64,000 nt of DNA from Panulirus ornatus (GCF_036320965.1 NC_092271.1:13054096-13118095); one strand, 5' to 3'; positions 24,546 to 37,651 are shown, counted from the first letter of the stretch. Numbers and translations are program-made. The notes: generated by a model not told the origin, from the sequence alone.

Positions 24546-25375
24546 TTGACATCCACCCATCTCTCCCCGCACGCTGACATCCACCCATCTATCCCCGCAC
24601 GTTGACATCCACCCATTTATCCCCGCACGCTGACATCCACCCATCTCTCCCCGCACGCTGACATCCACCCATCTATACCCGCAAGCTGACATCCACCCAT
24701 CTATACCCGCACGTTGACATCCACCCATCTATACCCGCATGCTGACATCCACCCATCTATCCCCGCATGTTGACATCCACCCATCTATCCCCGCACGCTG
24801 ACATCCACCCATCTATACCCGCATGCTGACATCCACCCATCTATACCCGCACGCTGACATCCACCCATCTACCCCCGCACGCTGACATCCACCCATCTAT
24901 ACCCGCACGCTGACATCCACCCATCTATACCCGCACGCTGACATCCACCCATCTATACCCGCACGTTGACATCCACCCATCTATCCCCGCACGCTGACAT
25001 CCACCCATCTATACCCGCACGCTGACATCCACCCATCTATACCCGCACGCTGACATCCACCCATCTATACCCGCACGTTGACATCCACCCATCTATCCCC
25101 GCACGCTGACATCCACCCATCTATACCCGCACGTTGACATCCACCCATCTATACCCGCACGCTGACATCCACCCATCTATCCCCGCACGCTGACATCCAC
25201 CCATCTATCCCCGCATGTTGACATCCACCCATCTATACCCGCATGCTGACATCCACCCATCTATCCCCGCACGCTGACATCCACCCATCTATACCCGCAT
25301 GCTGACATCCATCCATCTATACCCGCATGCTGACATCCACCCATCTATCCCCGCACGCTGACATCCACACCTCTA
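24546..25375. repeat. 28-bp minisatellite, about 30 units
   Basis: Units contain GACATCCACCCATCTAT followed by MCCCGCA and YGYT. Variation is confined to a few C/T or A/C positions (TATACC or TATCCC or TCTCCC; CACGC, CATGC or CACGTT). The period is 28 bp, and the array spans about 830 bp in intron 3. The last units (25360-25375) are degenerate. The minus strand has a meaningless open frame in the first part. Confidence 0.97.
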
Positions 25376-27184
25376 TCCCGTTTTGACCTACGCCAGACGT
25401 CTGCCCATTACTAAGGCGTCCACCGCTGATACAGACAATCGAGGTCGTGACATGCCCTGGCGTGCGCAAGTACCAGCGTCACTGAAACTTTCCTGATAAT
25501 TCTTTACTGCTCCCTCGATCGCGTTCTATGACAGAAAGTCGCTATCCAAATTGCAGCAACAAACGACTACTGTCTTAGGTATCACCGAACGCCACTTGCT
25601 TGTGGTTTAAATCTGCGAATGAAAAGTCACTTTCGGCGAGGTTCTATCAACCTTTGCTGACGAAAAGAACTACAGTCTTGTGGAATTTATCATATCAAAG
25701 GAGTCCATCATCTCCCTGCTACTGGAAGTAGCACAGCCTTGAAACTAAAGGAACCCTGCGTTTCTGGAGTTGTATGATAAGGATAACCAACCTACTATGT
25801 GAAGCCTCCCTTGTATAAAATAGGCTTAAATTTTTCAAGATAGGCCTCTTACAACAGCCACGTCCTTGTACGTATGCAACACTCCTCCATAATCATCCAG
25901 GATCCAGTCAAGACCCACCCGCCAGATGACGGTCAGGAACGTTCTCTCATCTCATTAACATCTATCTAAATAGAGATAACATCACTTCCAGAACTTCCCT
26001 AAATACGGAACTGACGAGTTCTTTGGTATCATCTAACTTCATTCTCCCGGTGACAACACGAATCACAGATTGGTTCCTTTGCTGACTGACGTCCAGATAC
26101 GACTCATCATCATACTTCTTTTGTTTACTTCCATTACTACTCGAGCCCCACACCCTAGGACAACACTGGTGCAGATTTCTTCCCTCAGCGTGGCTCCACC
26201 CGGCTTGAGGAACTGTTATCTCAACCTTTAATTCTCCTCCATCCCTGTGCTGCTGAACAAGGCGAGTTTCCCGACATATTGCAACCTTCCCTTCCGCTCC
26301 GGCACCGACCGGACGCTGCTTTGAGAAATAATTCTAGTTTCACTTTCCCGAATCCCTCGTTTACACACACATCCCGCTCTTGCATATATATATATATTTC
26401 CCGATGTTCTTCCAGCCCTCCAATATTATCTCCGTCTTATTATTCCATTATCAATTTGCCCTAAGCCAGAGCTGAGCACTGTTGCCACTGTCTGCAGGAA
26501 GTGGTCATCTTTCAGACCAACTTTAACTTAGTCTTTACCCCCTGGCCTCCTACGTCCGCCACCTGGAGCTTCCGTCGCTCACCAGCTTGTGCTGCTTAGG
26601 ATCATTATTACCACCACCCCCGCCACCACAACGCACAATTTAGTTTACAATAGTATGACATTTACTGTTTCGTTACATCATAAGCTTAACTTGTCCAACA
26701 GTCCGTTAGTATTCCTGCTTTTTACCACTATAACTGTGTCGTCAGCACTTTAGGTGAATACGCAGTGTATACAGACTCGGTTAACACATTACATTTGTAC
26801 CTTTGTTTCATAAGGACTATAACTGTTCAGAACAGTTCCTCGGTCAAAGCAAATTTCAATGTAGTAATACTGACATCCGCTCGACTGACGCTGTAATTTC
26901 GTACGTATGGAATTTTTATTTTCTTTTAAAGCTTTTTTTGCCCTTAAAGATTCTTGCTTTACATGCGATGTAACTTTGTGACAGGCCATGCTTGTGACGC
27001 GCTCACGCTATCCTGAGGTACTGATATCTGAGGAGAATGACATGCTATACCATTTGGCATTGCCATATCCGTTTATATGTTCAACTCAGATATTCTTGTG
27101 ATGGAGAAGAAACCAGCGCACACACACACACACACACACACACACGATATGAACACCTGGTGATATGATCGCTATTCCTGCCAG
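25376..27184. other. Intron 3 sequence, nothing recognised
   Basis: Unique sequence with a short TA run near 26386 and a (CA)n tract at 27118-27146, 39 bp before exon 4. ORFs are short and have no recognisable domain. Confidence 0.5.
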
Positions 27185-27272
27185 GCGAAGCTAACGGGTG
27201 CAATGAACAAGGTCGACAGATCGGGTGCATCCGTCACCAAGGCTGGCCAGTGTCCCACCGTCCTGTGCAACC
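27185..27272 (+). CDS. Exon 4 (candidate)
   Basis: TATTCCTGCCAG precedes 88 nt that end before GTACGT. Taken in phase 1 after the microexon (codon AGC), the frame reads EANGCNEQGRQIGCIRHQGW then PVSHRPVQ and leaves two bases, with two cysteines. An alternative phase-0 frame (MNKVDRSGASVTKAGQCPTV) has more GC-rich third positions, begins like a WAP-type KxGxCP motif and would end in phase 1. It does not fit the microexon unless an exon is missing. Both frames are open, so the choice is uncertain. Confidence 0.4.
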
Positions 27273-29669
27273 GTACGTCCTCGTTTGTTGATCGTATATA
27301 ATTACCCACAGAACCAGGACTATCGACAATATTGATCTGATAAAATCCGTTAACTGATCAGTCAAAAAAGACATGAAACTCTCTTAAATAATATTTGTGC
27401 GTTTGGGCAACAATAATTATGGGTTACATTACAACAATGAATATAACAACAGTTCTGCATGAGCTATTCATTAAAAAAAAAAAAAAGATTACAGCAAGCT
27501 GCAACTGCTGTTAGCATCATGTCATTTTATCGCTGCTTACAAAAACGGTAAAGCGGTACAAAACGTCTAATATGCCATATGTACATCAGCAGATGGGAGA
27601 CTAGAGAACGGAAATACACTAAAGCAATCCTCTCTGCCAGGAGCAGCGCGTGGACTTGGGGAGGGAAAAAACTATAATGATCACTCAACAAAAGCAACTT
27701 TTTGTCCTGTGTTATTTGGCGTAAATCTTCCATATCACTCACTTCCTACCCCAAGTACGGGGAATGAACGGCGACTAATTACGCACTAATTATCAAATAA
27801 CGGACTAGACAGCAACACTTGCTACCATGATCCGCAGAAAGGTCTAACAACATCCACGTTTATCTGCCAAGTTAGCCTCTCAAAGTGAAATGTACACAGA
27901 TACCTTTTGGTCTCACAAACGTATATATAATTCTTTGTACGGACTTGCCTAAGGCCCGCCCGTCCTAGGCTACCTTGTGACCAGCACCAGCCCTCCCTCC
28001 CTACTTGAATGATTCACGCCACAACTCTAGGATTACTCATCACAAGTGTGACATATTTATTCAAATGAAGTAATATGTACAGAAAAATCACACTTAAATA
28101 TGTCAGGATATCTAGACCTGTGTTTCCAAGACTGTACATCTTTCTTCATTTTGTCAAGGATGCGTAGTATCACTCGTTGGTCCGAGGTAACCTTCAACCC
28201 ACCTGCTATGACACAAGGCAAGCAAAGTGACTTCCTGCCAATGCATGACCGTAACGTTTTTACACTTTTTCCAGTTCTCAACTGATTTTTATTTTAGTCA
28301 ATAACCGAGGCATTTAATGAGGAAAGGGATCATCCGATACTTCCATCTTGACGACAAACCACACAAACTCACTAAAGCAAATGAATACATAAACACCATG
28401 AGCAATATCTCGGATATAATTCATTATCTGTTTTCCAAAAAAAAAAAAAAAAAAATTATGAAAAAAAACAAAAGTTTAGTGGAACTTTGTTTTACCCTGG
28501 AAGAGTTTTACTGTAAACATTCTATAAAGCTGGCTCCTATTCCTAACACACATCGATATGGCCTGTTTAACGAGCAAGACAGAAGGTAATACACTCCATT
28601 TAATCAGAAACGTTCGTTGCACAGATAGGTCGAGATGACCAATGCTAACAGAACCTGAACGTCGTTACAAGTGAGGTAACAAGACATACAACGAACGTAT
28701 ATGTGATGCAGTAATCTCACATAAGCAAAATCTAACAAAAACAAAAAAAATAAACTCGATCCCCTTACTTATTCATGCAACCATTACCTCTGACATCCGG
28801 CCTAACAATATGTTAATATGAAGGCAACACGTAACTCGCTTAAACAGGTTGCGTTGTCATAAGCCCAGGACGTGCTTATAAAGAAACCACGGCTGCATCT
28901 GACTCATCTCTTATTCCCTGTCCGTGCTACCCATTCGTCCGCGGCTCAGATCTTACCTTGTTGTTATTCCCAGCCATGGTTTGCCACTCTCGTAAGAATT
29001 AACGATGTCGTTCATGTTGAATCACTGCCCTAATCATTAATGCATCAGCCGCTGACAACAGCCTTGAAATTAATAACAAAACTTCATTCGCTTCAAAACA
29101 ATGACGGACAAAATATTGTTGGCCGCGGGAATACAACATGGTGCCCCAGCAGTAGAAAAAACGTCACTTGGGAAGAGAGGATATGGTCGAAGGGTGTTAT
29201 CATGGCACCTACAAGACACCAATTTTTTGGATGCAAGTAAGGCATGTCGGCCTTGAAATAAGTTTTGAGGCCATCAAAGGCCACTTATGAAAAATCCTAA
29301 CATTTTACACTTTGTTCACTGCACTCGTCCAAAATAAGCAACCTAACAGCCTCAAATTAGAAAGAAGGCAACTCAGAATGACAGGTACCACAGCCTGGCC
29401 TTGATTCCCAGCGAGGGCCTCCTTTCAAAGTGATTTAAATCATTTATTAAAAAAAAAAAAAATCAATCCCCGTGGAGTCCAGGGAACCCCAGCTAGTCCA
29501 TATCAGAAAGGATGCTAGTGTTACCCACGATCTCCTCGCAGGAAGCTACTTCCAGTAGTAGGAAATCATTGACTCTGGAGTGAGTTCTTTGACGAGACTG
29601 TATTCCCAATGACACAGCCTCGCCAAAGTAACTTTAGTGAGCGTAACCTGATGAGGGCGAAGCCCGGTA

Positions 29670-29670
<1 letters not shown>

Positions 29671-29721
<51 letters not shown>
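29671..29721. repeat. (TA)n(TG)n microsatellite
   Basis: TA repeats pass into TG repeats. Confidence 0.95.
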
Positions 29722-31155
29722 ACGCGATAATACTGCGTCTGTAACCAGCAAACGTACACACGCTTCTCGCGAACTCTGCCACATACTCGGAATGTGAGGT
29801 TGTCGCGGCACGGTGAGGATGAGTCATGCGGTCGGCACCTGCGCCGCCGCTACTATTGCCCTCGGTCGCCAATTTTTTGTGATAAACACACAACTACCAT
29901 TACCCTACACACCAGTAGTTTCTATCTCTCTTTTCTTTCGAATTTTTAACGAGAAATTTCCGTGATATTTTACAGGTATGTTTGTTTTGAAGTTATGATT
30001 TACGAACGTTGTCAAAGTGGCTGGGTAGTGTAACGAAGTCATAATAGGGTGGGTCAATGGGAACGTTCGCTGCGATCAACAAAGAAAATGTAAGCTAATA
30101 CAATTCAGTGTATTTCAAGATCTCAAGCAATTCTTTTTCCTTTTGCATAACCAATTAAACATGCGAGGATGCCTAACTGCGGGGCACAACATACTAGGCA
30201 AGCTGATGATTTTGGAGAGGATGATTAAAGGAAGGAAAACCTACTGGTGGGGGCCATAGGTCGTGCCAACAGGATATGAAGGATGTTTAAATTCTGGAGG
30301 ATTATGTTATTTTGCGAAATGTTGAGGGAAAGTTAGTTTCATGAAAATCAAAAATAACTTTAGTGTGGTCTATATGCTAAACAAAGAACGGAAATGGGAT
30401 CATGTAATCATAAGTAAATATTCTATGAAAGATAAGTAATTGTGATCAGGTTTTCAAGTGCTGGAACACTGATACCTTGATGGAACGCCGTGGGACCAGT
30501 TTAACCGCCTTGCACGACCATGACAACTGTGTTATTCAAGTATCAGTCTCCTAAGTGGTCATGTACTTGAAGAACTTTGTCTTAACTTGTTATGCGAAAA
30601 CAAGCAACGTCTTTTGGCATTCTACTCTTGGATTAATGGCAATCCTGGAAGTGGGTGGGCGGGGGTCAGGCAGAGAGTGAAGTCATCGTTATTCAGACCA
30701 CCAGCGCCAACCACCCACCGCCCACCGCTCCTGGCCGGCCCAGGCCACTCCCTCACCTCCCGCGGCTATGCTGACTCAACGCTGGACTTACCTCTCTTGG
30801 AGGCACTACCCCTTACCCCCCTACCCATCACCAACACGGAACCCATTTAAAAAATTTAGAAATTTCTTCCAAAATAGCAGACGAACCTCATCCACAAAAT
30901 GGTCACAGCCACACACCTTACACATCTGTATATACAAAACACTTGCTCCATCAACAACACACCCTTGACACACACACACACACAAACACACCTGGCTCCG
31001 TCTACAATACATACATTTTCTCCGTCCAAAAAGCACACGCCTGGCCCTATCCACAACACACACTTGGCTCCGTCAACAGCACGAAAGCCAGACCCCGTTC
31101 ACAACAGAAACACTTACAGTCCTAACCACAAAACATGCACCTGATTTCGTCCATA

Positions 31156-31207
<52 letters not shown>
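31156..31207. repeat. (CA)n microsatellite
   Basis: About 52 bp of CA inside a longer zone (30960-31420) rich in CACAAC-type words. Confidence 0.95.
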
Positions 31208-31209
<2 letters not shown>

Positions 31210-31921
31210 GCCTCGTCCATAACACACATACCTCCCCCATCCACAACACACACACACCTGACTCCTTCCATAACACAAAGGCTTTAGTCCACAACCTACA
31301 CACCTAACCGTAACCATAGTACATACACCTGGCCCCGATCGCAACATATCAACCCAGCCCAGTCCACAACAAACGCACTCGCCCCGTCCACAACACACAC
31401 ATCTACAATACACTCGTATCTACCCCGTCCACCACACAACAATTACCCTCACCGCAGAAACTGACTTTCAAATCCTTGACAGTAAAAGTCCGGCTGATTT
31501 CGGCATTATAGCATCCTCCCTTTCCCTTTGCCTTGCCAAAGCTGGGTCGAGCAACTATAGCTGGGCATACTAAGCAGGAAAAAGTTGGCTGTAGATGCAA
31601 GGGATGTGCGTGTGTGGTGGAGTGAGGTGGGGGGGGGGGGGTAGGTTCAAGATAGGAACCAGGGGATGAGAATGGTTGGATATAATGTCATCTTATCTTG
31701 AACTTTGCCAAAGTATAAGCAAAGTTACCTCTTAGGTCACTGTCGTTACGTTCTATTGCGGTTTTCACAACAACTACCATTTTGTTGTCTTCATAATTAA
31801 ATCGTTGTTTTCTTTTCCTGTGGTGGTGTTGTGCATATGTTAGTGTTCAGCTCTCACCATGATCAGCTGGGCGTCAAGAATGAATCTGACAAGCCTCCGG
31901 GAGGGTGACACTTGCGCCCAG

Positions 31922-32019
31922 CCTTCAGTATCTGCAGCCAGTGGGGCTGCCGGGGAGGGTGTATTACCCACGACTGATGGAGAGCGGCAGGCCGGTGGCC
32001 TTGATCTCTACACTATCAG
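31922..32019 (+). CDS. Exon 5: juxtamembrane ectodomain (candidate)
   Basis: The donor TCAG|GTACTG at 32019/32020 is good. The frame that leaves one base (phase 1, as exon 6 requires) reads LQYLQPVGLPGRVYYPRLME then SGRPVALISTLS and has strongly GC-rich third positions. An in-frame TGA at about 31886 limits the 5' side. I chose the acceptor TTGCGCCCAG at 31921 because it accepts the two bases left by exon 4. TTCAG at 31927 and CTGCAG at 31936 would be phase 0. The 3' border is firmer than the 5' border. Confidence 0.4.
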
Positions 32020-32965
32020 GTACTGGTTAGGAGCCAGCCACAATGCCGCCGTGTGCCTAGACACTCCAGCAGGGCAACACCCAACAGGTTCCCTTCATAT
32101 ACATATAATGGTGTTGTTGTAATCGTAACACTACATCCGGAACAGTGGCGCACCACTCACTCAGCAACTGTTTATCTTGCTTCACTCTAGTTTACACCGA
32201 AGCATATTTTACGAGATAAACATTCATTCGTACAAAAAAGTACGATGATTAGTGACATTGTAGACTGCACCAAGTATATTCAAATGACAGCCAACCATAG
32301 TGTCATCATAACATTGGGCCATTGTGAACAATACCTGAAAGTTACATACAACCGGAGAGTGGATGATGGTTTCCTGTACAACAGTACAGGATCATTCCAC
32401 TACAACCGTTGCTTCGAGCGAAGTGGACATTGAAATTTGGTTACGTCACCGTGAGCGAGATCACACATTAAAAAACCGTCGTGCCTTTCCCATTTAAAGT
32501 TCAATCTTTTTTTTTTTTTCGTAAAGTTACCACAAGCATTATATAGTTCATGGATGCAGCAGAGTCCAAAACAATGAAAATCAAATGCCAAAGATCTAGA
32601 GCAAATGTCAGGATGTAAAATTCGACTCTGATCTTTATACGCAGATCCCTTATGGTGTCAAAATTATGAGCAGTTCCGTCTCTTACGTAATAAAACTGGT
32701 TCAAATGTTTCTCTAACTACTTCACAGGAATGCCCTTTGCACACAGCTTTAACGTGACATCATAGGAGCAACGTTTGAATGAAGGGAAACGTAATTCAAA
32801 ATGGGTTCGAACGTTAATTAGTATTCAAGAGTATAATTACAGATGTGTAAAATATTCATGAGGGACCACAGTACATCTATACATACCCCAGACACTGTAA
32901 AGGTCTACACACAGTGAATGGGTCAGAAATCATTTGTTGCTTAAGAGAATATTGTCTTACCTCAG

Positions 32966-33207
32966 GATTGGCAACGATGGAGACGGCTATCGGAGAGCTG
33001 CGGGTGATGACGGGCGTCCTGCTAGCGCTGGTGTTGCTCCTGCTGCTGGCCGTGGTGGCACTCTTCCTACACGTCTCCAAGACATTCCCAACCTTCCACC
33101 TCCCCGTCTTCTTCCGCAACAAGAGCGATATCCAGGAGAAGCCGCCCCACAAGCCCTGCAACGGCGTGGATCCCAACACTACGGTGGTCATCATGCCCAA
33201 CAGCCAT
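32966..33207 (+). CDS. Exon 6: transmembrane segment
   Basis: TTGTCTTACCTCAG precedes and GTAAGT follows a 242-nt exon read from phase 1 to phase 0. After METAIGELRV comes a strong membrane helix, GVLLALVLLLLLAVVALFL, followed on the C-terminal side by Lys and Arg (HVSK, FFRNKSD). This places the N-terminus outside and the tail inside. A short Pro/Lys-rich juxtamembrane part (EKPPHKPC) follows. Third positions are nearly all G or C, clear coding bias against the AT-rich surroundings. ATG 32977 could be the start of a shorter alternative product. Confidence 0.75.
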
Positions 33208-33518
33208 GTAAGTTGATCCTTCCCTTCCCTCGACGTGTGTCACACACTCACCCTACACCAGCCACCCTCGTCGCACTCATGATTCATTTGACGAATGAAT
33301 GAGAGAATCTTAACACTGTTACGGACTGGGTGCTATATTCAAAATGCTTTTAAAGGCGAGGCTTCATGAATATTGTTAAGTGTTTGACTTACTTAGGGGT
33401 CTATACTGATTAGTTCCTAAAATGTCGGTCAGTGAATATTGGGCTGTGTATTTAAGTGAATACATGAAGTGTGCTCCTCACTCACATATGCATGACTCAT
33501 GAGGTGGTATTTTCCCAG

Positions 33519-33839
33519 GGGAACCGGAGTCCAGTGGCCAAACGAGCCTCCATGAGCAAGTCAGCACGCGGGCCCACTGAGGACAGCTTGGGGCTACATG
33601 ACCTTGAGCCTCGGCCCTTCAGAACCCGTCAGCCCTCAGAGTCAACCTGTCCAGAGGAGACAAGCGATATGCCTGAACACGCCTACGACAACCTGGCCCT
33701 CTCTACCTCCACCCTCCACAATACCTCAAACTCCTCCACGGACACACTTGGCCCCTCCGTGTCTGTCAACACCCTGGAAACCACATTGCCTTCCGTCAAC
33801 CACCACCCATCCACGGACGGGGGTACTACCCAGGTGTGA
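33519..33839 (+). CDS. Exon 7: cytoplasmic tail and stop
   Basis: GTATTTTCCCAG precedes the last coding exon, in phase 0 with exon 6. The 106 residues are Ser/Thr/Pro-rich and look disordered. They include a basic start (SPVAKRASMSKSARG), the tyrosine motif HAYDNLAL (YxN, the SH2-ligand type bound by Grb2 adaptors) and the C-terminus GGTTQV, which fits the class I PDZ ligand pattern S/T-x-hydrophobic. The stop is TGA at 33837-33839. The tail suggests scaffold binding and phosphorylation control; that is inference from motifs. Confidence 0.7.
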   Translation, partial: GNRSPVAKRASMSKSARGPTEDSLGLHDLEPRPFRTRQPSESTCPEETSDMPEHAYDNLALSTSTLHNTSNSSTDTLGPSVSVNTLETTLPSVNHHPSTDGGTTQV

Positions 33840-35490
33840 GGGCGGAGGCAGGGTTGATACTCCCTTCAGCTGGCGACACAGTCAAGGTCCAGGAACGTCC
33901 CTTGGGTCACCTCGGTCCACAAATCGTAGCCTACACTGGAGGCATAGGACCTCTGTACGGTACGGTAAACTGATGTGGCGCATCGAGAATGAAACGTTCG
34001 CAGTAATGATGAACGAGGAGCGAAATGTTCCCTTCATTTGAGGTGCCCGTCCACATCTACGGTCACCAGAGGGTTCAAACTTTGCTCTGAACCACCGTTG
34101 TGTCAAATGAAGAGATCTTTGTGCGGTCTACAACAGCTTTACTGATTACCTGATGACATAGAACACTTACCAGACTGCAGACGACGACTTCCCAGAGTCG
34201 AGGTAGAACCTCTTCTGTATGCCTCCGATGGTCGCAGGCGAAGTTCGAAGACAAATATCTTCCTTCATCGATTACTGCAATATTCGGTCTGTGTGGCTCA
34301 GTTGGGGAGTGTTGGGCTTTCCCGGTGTATAATACTGACTGACTCGTCACCTAGGCGGAAAGAACATTTTTTGAGTGCAAATGCCTCGATTTCTGTTCGG
34401 AATTATAATCAGTGGTTACACCCCAAATCAATGCGATCTGTTGTAACTAGATTATCAGACGGTGTCACAGTGTGGTCGCACTGTGTTGCAAGTGGGGCGG
34501 GACACAGCTTCGTCAGGACGAGGTGATGGCAGGCACCTCCTCCCCGAGTCTTTATACATTCCAAGACTACAGTTACGGCTCAAAAATTACTGTGATAAAC
34601 TTATGAACAAGTCAGTATAAAGGAACAGTATTACAGTAATGGACAAAGTTAACACTGATGGCAAGAGGTTTACTGCAGAGCGTAAGTTGTGATAAGTTTG
34701 GGTGCCAAGGTCCCTATCTACACCAAGTGGGCCCTCTAGTATGTTACGGGCCCAGTTTACTGTGGGCACTACATGAAACAGGTCTTATCTACTGTGGGCC
34801 CTCTGTGCCAAGGGCCTTGTACACTGTGGGCCCCAACAGGTTTCAACCGTGTCAAGAATCTCAGCTATCAAGAAAATTCCCTACCACATGTCCAGCAAAC
34901 AACATTACCGTATCTATAAAGCCATGTATTTTGCTATGTGGCCTTATGTCTACAGAGCATCGCTCATATTTGTGAGATACAATATTCAGGTAATTTTGAA
35001 ATGATTTTGGTGTAGAAGTGCCCCTTTGCTCAACATGCATCTACAGTGTACAATATTAAGGTCATAAATTTCTCACTATTGAATGACATCAAGAAGTCAC
35101 TACTCTACATTAAGATGGTTATTGTACTAGATAATAAGGCTAAAGGATTCTCATGTGTTGAGCAGAGTGGTTGTGGTCTGTGTTTGTTGTGGGTAGTAAG
35201 ATTCCATATCCAAACTTGTTGTCATGGAACATATATCAGATAATTCTTAGCGTTGATAGTACACAAACTAACAATATACAGCCGTTATTAATGATGTAAA
35301 TAAAGGGATACAAGAGAATTTAGGGAGACTGAAGATGTATATACAATGTTCATGGTCTAAAACCGTTAGTCTTACTAACATTTTCTGTGAATAAGTGATT
35401 TTTTTTTCTACCATATGAAAGCTTGTGACTTTATCTTTGGCGCAAATGACTTTACAGGTGTGTCTTAAGGATAAGTGGGAAGCAATAAAA
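33840..35490 (+). other. Probable 3'UTR
   Basis: No further exon is evident after the TGA. The first plus-strand AATAAA is at 35299-35304 and a second at 35484-35489, followed by GT/T-containing sequence (GTTATCTTTGC). A transcript end near 35.3-35.5 kb would fit. The sequence is otherwise unique. Confidence 0.4.
35484..35489 (+). terminator. Candidate polyadenylation signal
   Basis: AATAAA with a downstream GT/T-rich stretch; an alternative AATAAA lies at 35299. Confidence 0.35.
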
Positions 35491-35589
35491 GTTATCTTTG
35501 CTCACACCAGAGGAGTTTATTCCTGTCCGTGATGATGCATATTCTCTGTGACAGATGGACCTTTTGACAGGAAGAATATTTGTACATTA

Positions 35590-36010
35590 ACCTCCATCCA
35601 CATTAAGGCCCCACATACCTTTCCGAGGTTTCCCCCGGCTGCTTCATACGGTTAGTTCAGTCCACTGACAGCACGTCGTCCCCTGTATACCACTTCGCTC
35701 CAATTCACTATATCCCAAGTACGCATTTCATTCCCCTGCACATACATTCAGGCCCGAAGCACTCCAAATCATTTTCACAACGTCCTTGTTTCCAAAGTGG
35801 TCTCCCCTTTCTTGCCCCTACCACTTCTGACACACATATCGTCTTTGTCTACCTCTCCTTACTCATTCTCTGACACACATATCGTCTTTGTCTACCTCTC
35901 CTTACTCATTCTCTTTAAATGTTCAAATTATCAACACACCGACATCATTTCTCTCAACCATACTTTTCTTATTACCACATCCCTCTTACCCAATTATTTC
36001 TCACTCAATC
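35590..36010 (-). mobile_element. Old, diverged LINE 3' fragment
   Basis: Minus-strand remnants of the ORF end and early 3'UTR are recognisable: CACTGACAGCACGTCG, CCAATTCACT and TTACTCATTCTCT. Divergence from the young copies is high and the frame is lost. A 43-bp internal tandem duplication (starting TCTGACACACATATCG at 35826 and again at 35869) occurred within it. Confidence 0.75.
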
Positions 36011-37651
36011 AAGTTTACCCGACATAAGTTTACCCTACATTAGGTTGGGTTGGGTTTCGTTTGGCCGAAATTGAACTAAAGTTTCCTACCTTATCTAAAT
36101 GGGTAGAACATGAAATAACATTATTCACATTCGTAAGGCATGTGTTATGTAGCGATGATTCTGAGTTCACTACAAGAAAATCGAAGTGACTTTATTACAC
36201 TTTCACAGACGCGTAAATTTGTTTCACACAAAATTTCTGTCACGGGTAATAGTGAGCGGTAATCCCGAGGAGTTCACGAAACACCCGAGACTTTAAAATC
36301 CCACCTGAATCGAAGGTGGCAGAAGCAAAACGGAAAACAACCATCTTTGGCCACACTGTATGACCTACTTCATCTGAAAACTGGTTATGGTTGTCATACG
36401 TTCAAGAACACACGAAGAAAATTCAGTCTCATATCTAACCAAGTAATGTCTCTGCTGTTAATTTACCTTAATATTCACTTTGTCGAAATACACCAACGTC
36501 TGGGTAAGTATGCGTCTTCATTTACCTAAACAATGCACACAAAAAACTAGCGACCATAACTTATTTACAGAACACAATATACATACCAACTGCTAGGGGA
36601 AGTAAAGCAGGTAAGGCTTTCACATAATTCTGTTAATTGTTTTCTAACTGCTTCACCTACGGCTTCCCTTGGCATTCAGTGTCCTCACCACTAACGTCTT
36701 ATCCAATATCACTGTATGAAAAGGTTACAAATTACGCTCCGCTACTTTTAATCTTTCCTTTTAACACTACAGTACTACTGAAGACAAAAAAAAAAAAAAA
36801 AATATTCAATATCCAAAGCTACCTTTTATGCGTTACTAAACCAAGTTACACGACTAAACTGGCCAGCCAGCTATATACTGTGTATAGTATTAGACGTTAT
36901 TGAACTAAGTATTAATCTTACCATACTGCTACTTCTTAGGTGGCTATTTGTAAAATGATTCCTTAATACTATGAATGCTACCATGGAAGACTAGTACATA
37001 CCTAAAAGTGCCCCAACAGCAAGTCAAGCTATAAAAACAAACCTACCATTGGCTCCAACACTCGTGCCCTCATCGAATCGCTAGTTTCCCGCCTTCACTA
37101 TGGCAGCCACACACACACACAAGCCAGGGTTCCAATATTGACCATCACTCAGTTAGGACGTTAAGTTTGACTTCACTTACTCTGCGACGAAAGAAATATA
37201 ACTGAGCAGTTCGCTAACAACCAGGTACTCTGAGTAGAATATTACTGGTTATCTATCATTCATGTAAAAAAAAAAAAAAAAAAAAAAAAATCAAGTATAC
37301 ACACGGCATTTTGAGCTTTTAGAATAACATATAATACATGTAAATAAAATCCACCACACTGCATTGAACTTTCGGCGTGTTTCAAAAGCCAATATTAATT
37401 TTTTAAGAATCTCACATTTATGTCCCCATTTGATTCACCTGTCTAAAAATTACTTTGTATTTAATCGGCTTACTTTTTAAAACCAATCATATTAATGTGA
37501 ATCACAACTAAATGAAAGTGAAGCCGTTTTTCTCGGTTCTTGGTGAACTCTCCATTTCTGAAATACTTGAAATAATTCATGTACATTGCCCTTCATTATG
37601 TCCTAGTTAAAGTAAAAGATACACCAGCGCATTTCTGACTACACACACACG
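36011..37651. other. AT-rich stretch, nothing recognised
   Basis: No coding or repeat structure beyond A runs near 36786 and 37266 and short CA runs near 37110 and 37643. Confidence 0.5.

Larger units (their letters stand above)
27273..31921. other. Intron 4 sequence, nothing recognised
   Basis: AT-rich unique sequence with homopolymer A runs (27473, 28438, 29449), a (TA)n(TG)n tract at 29671-29721, a CA-rich 450-bp zone at 30960-31420 and a G run near 31630. A short motif resembling AAGGCCAACTTAT occurs near 29276 (as AAGGCCACTTAT), near 8570 and near 38605, hinting at a dispersed repeat. No exon in phase was recognised. Confidence 0.5.

Noticed and set aside
24531..24728. Minus-strand ORF with GWMSACGYRWVDVSVRGEM repeats
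   Set aside because: A shadow of the 28-bp minisatellite.
31859..32122. ORF starting MISWASRMNLTSLREGD
   Set aside because: It overlaps exon 5 in another frame with lower GC3, and its exit phase at the 32020 donor does not fit exon 6.
34290..34360. tRNA-like TGGCTCAGTTGGGGAGTG
   Set aside because: It resembles an A-box, but no B-box or cloverleaf follows at the right distance.
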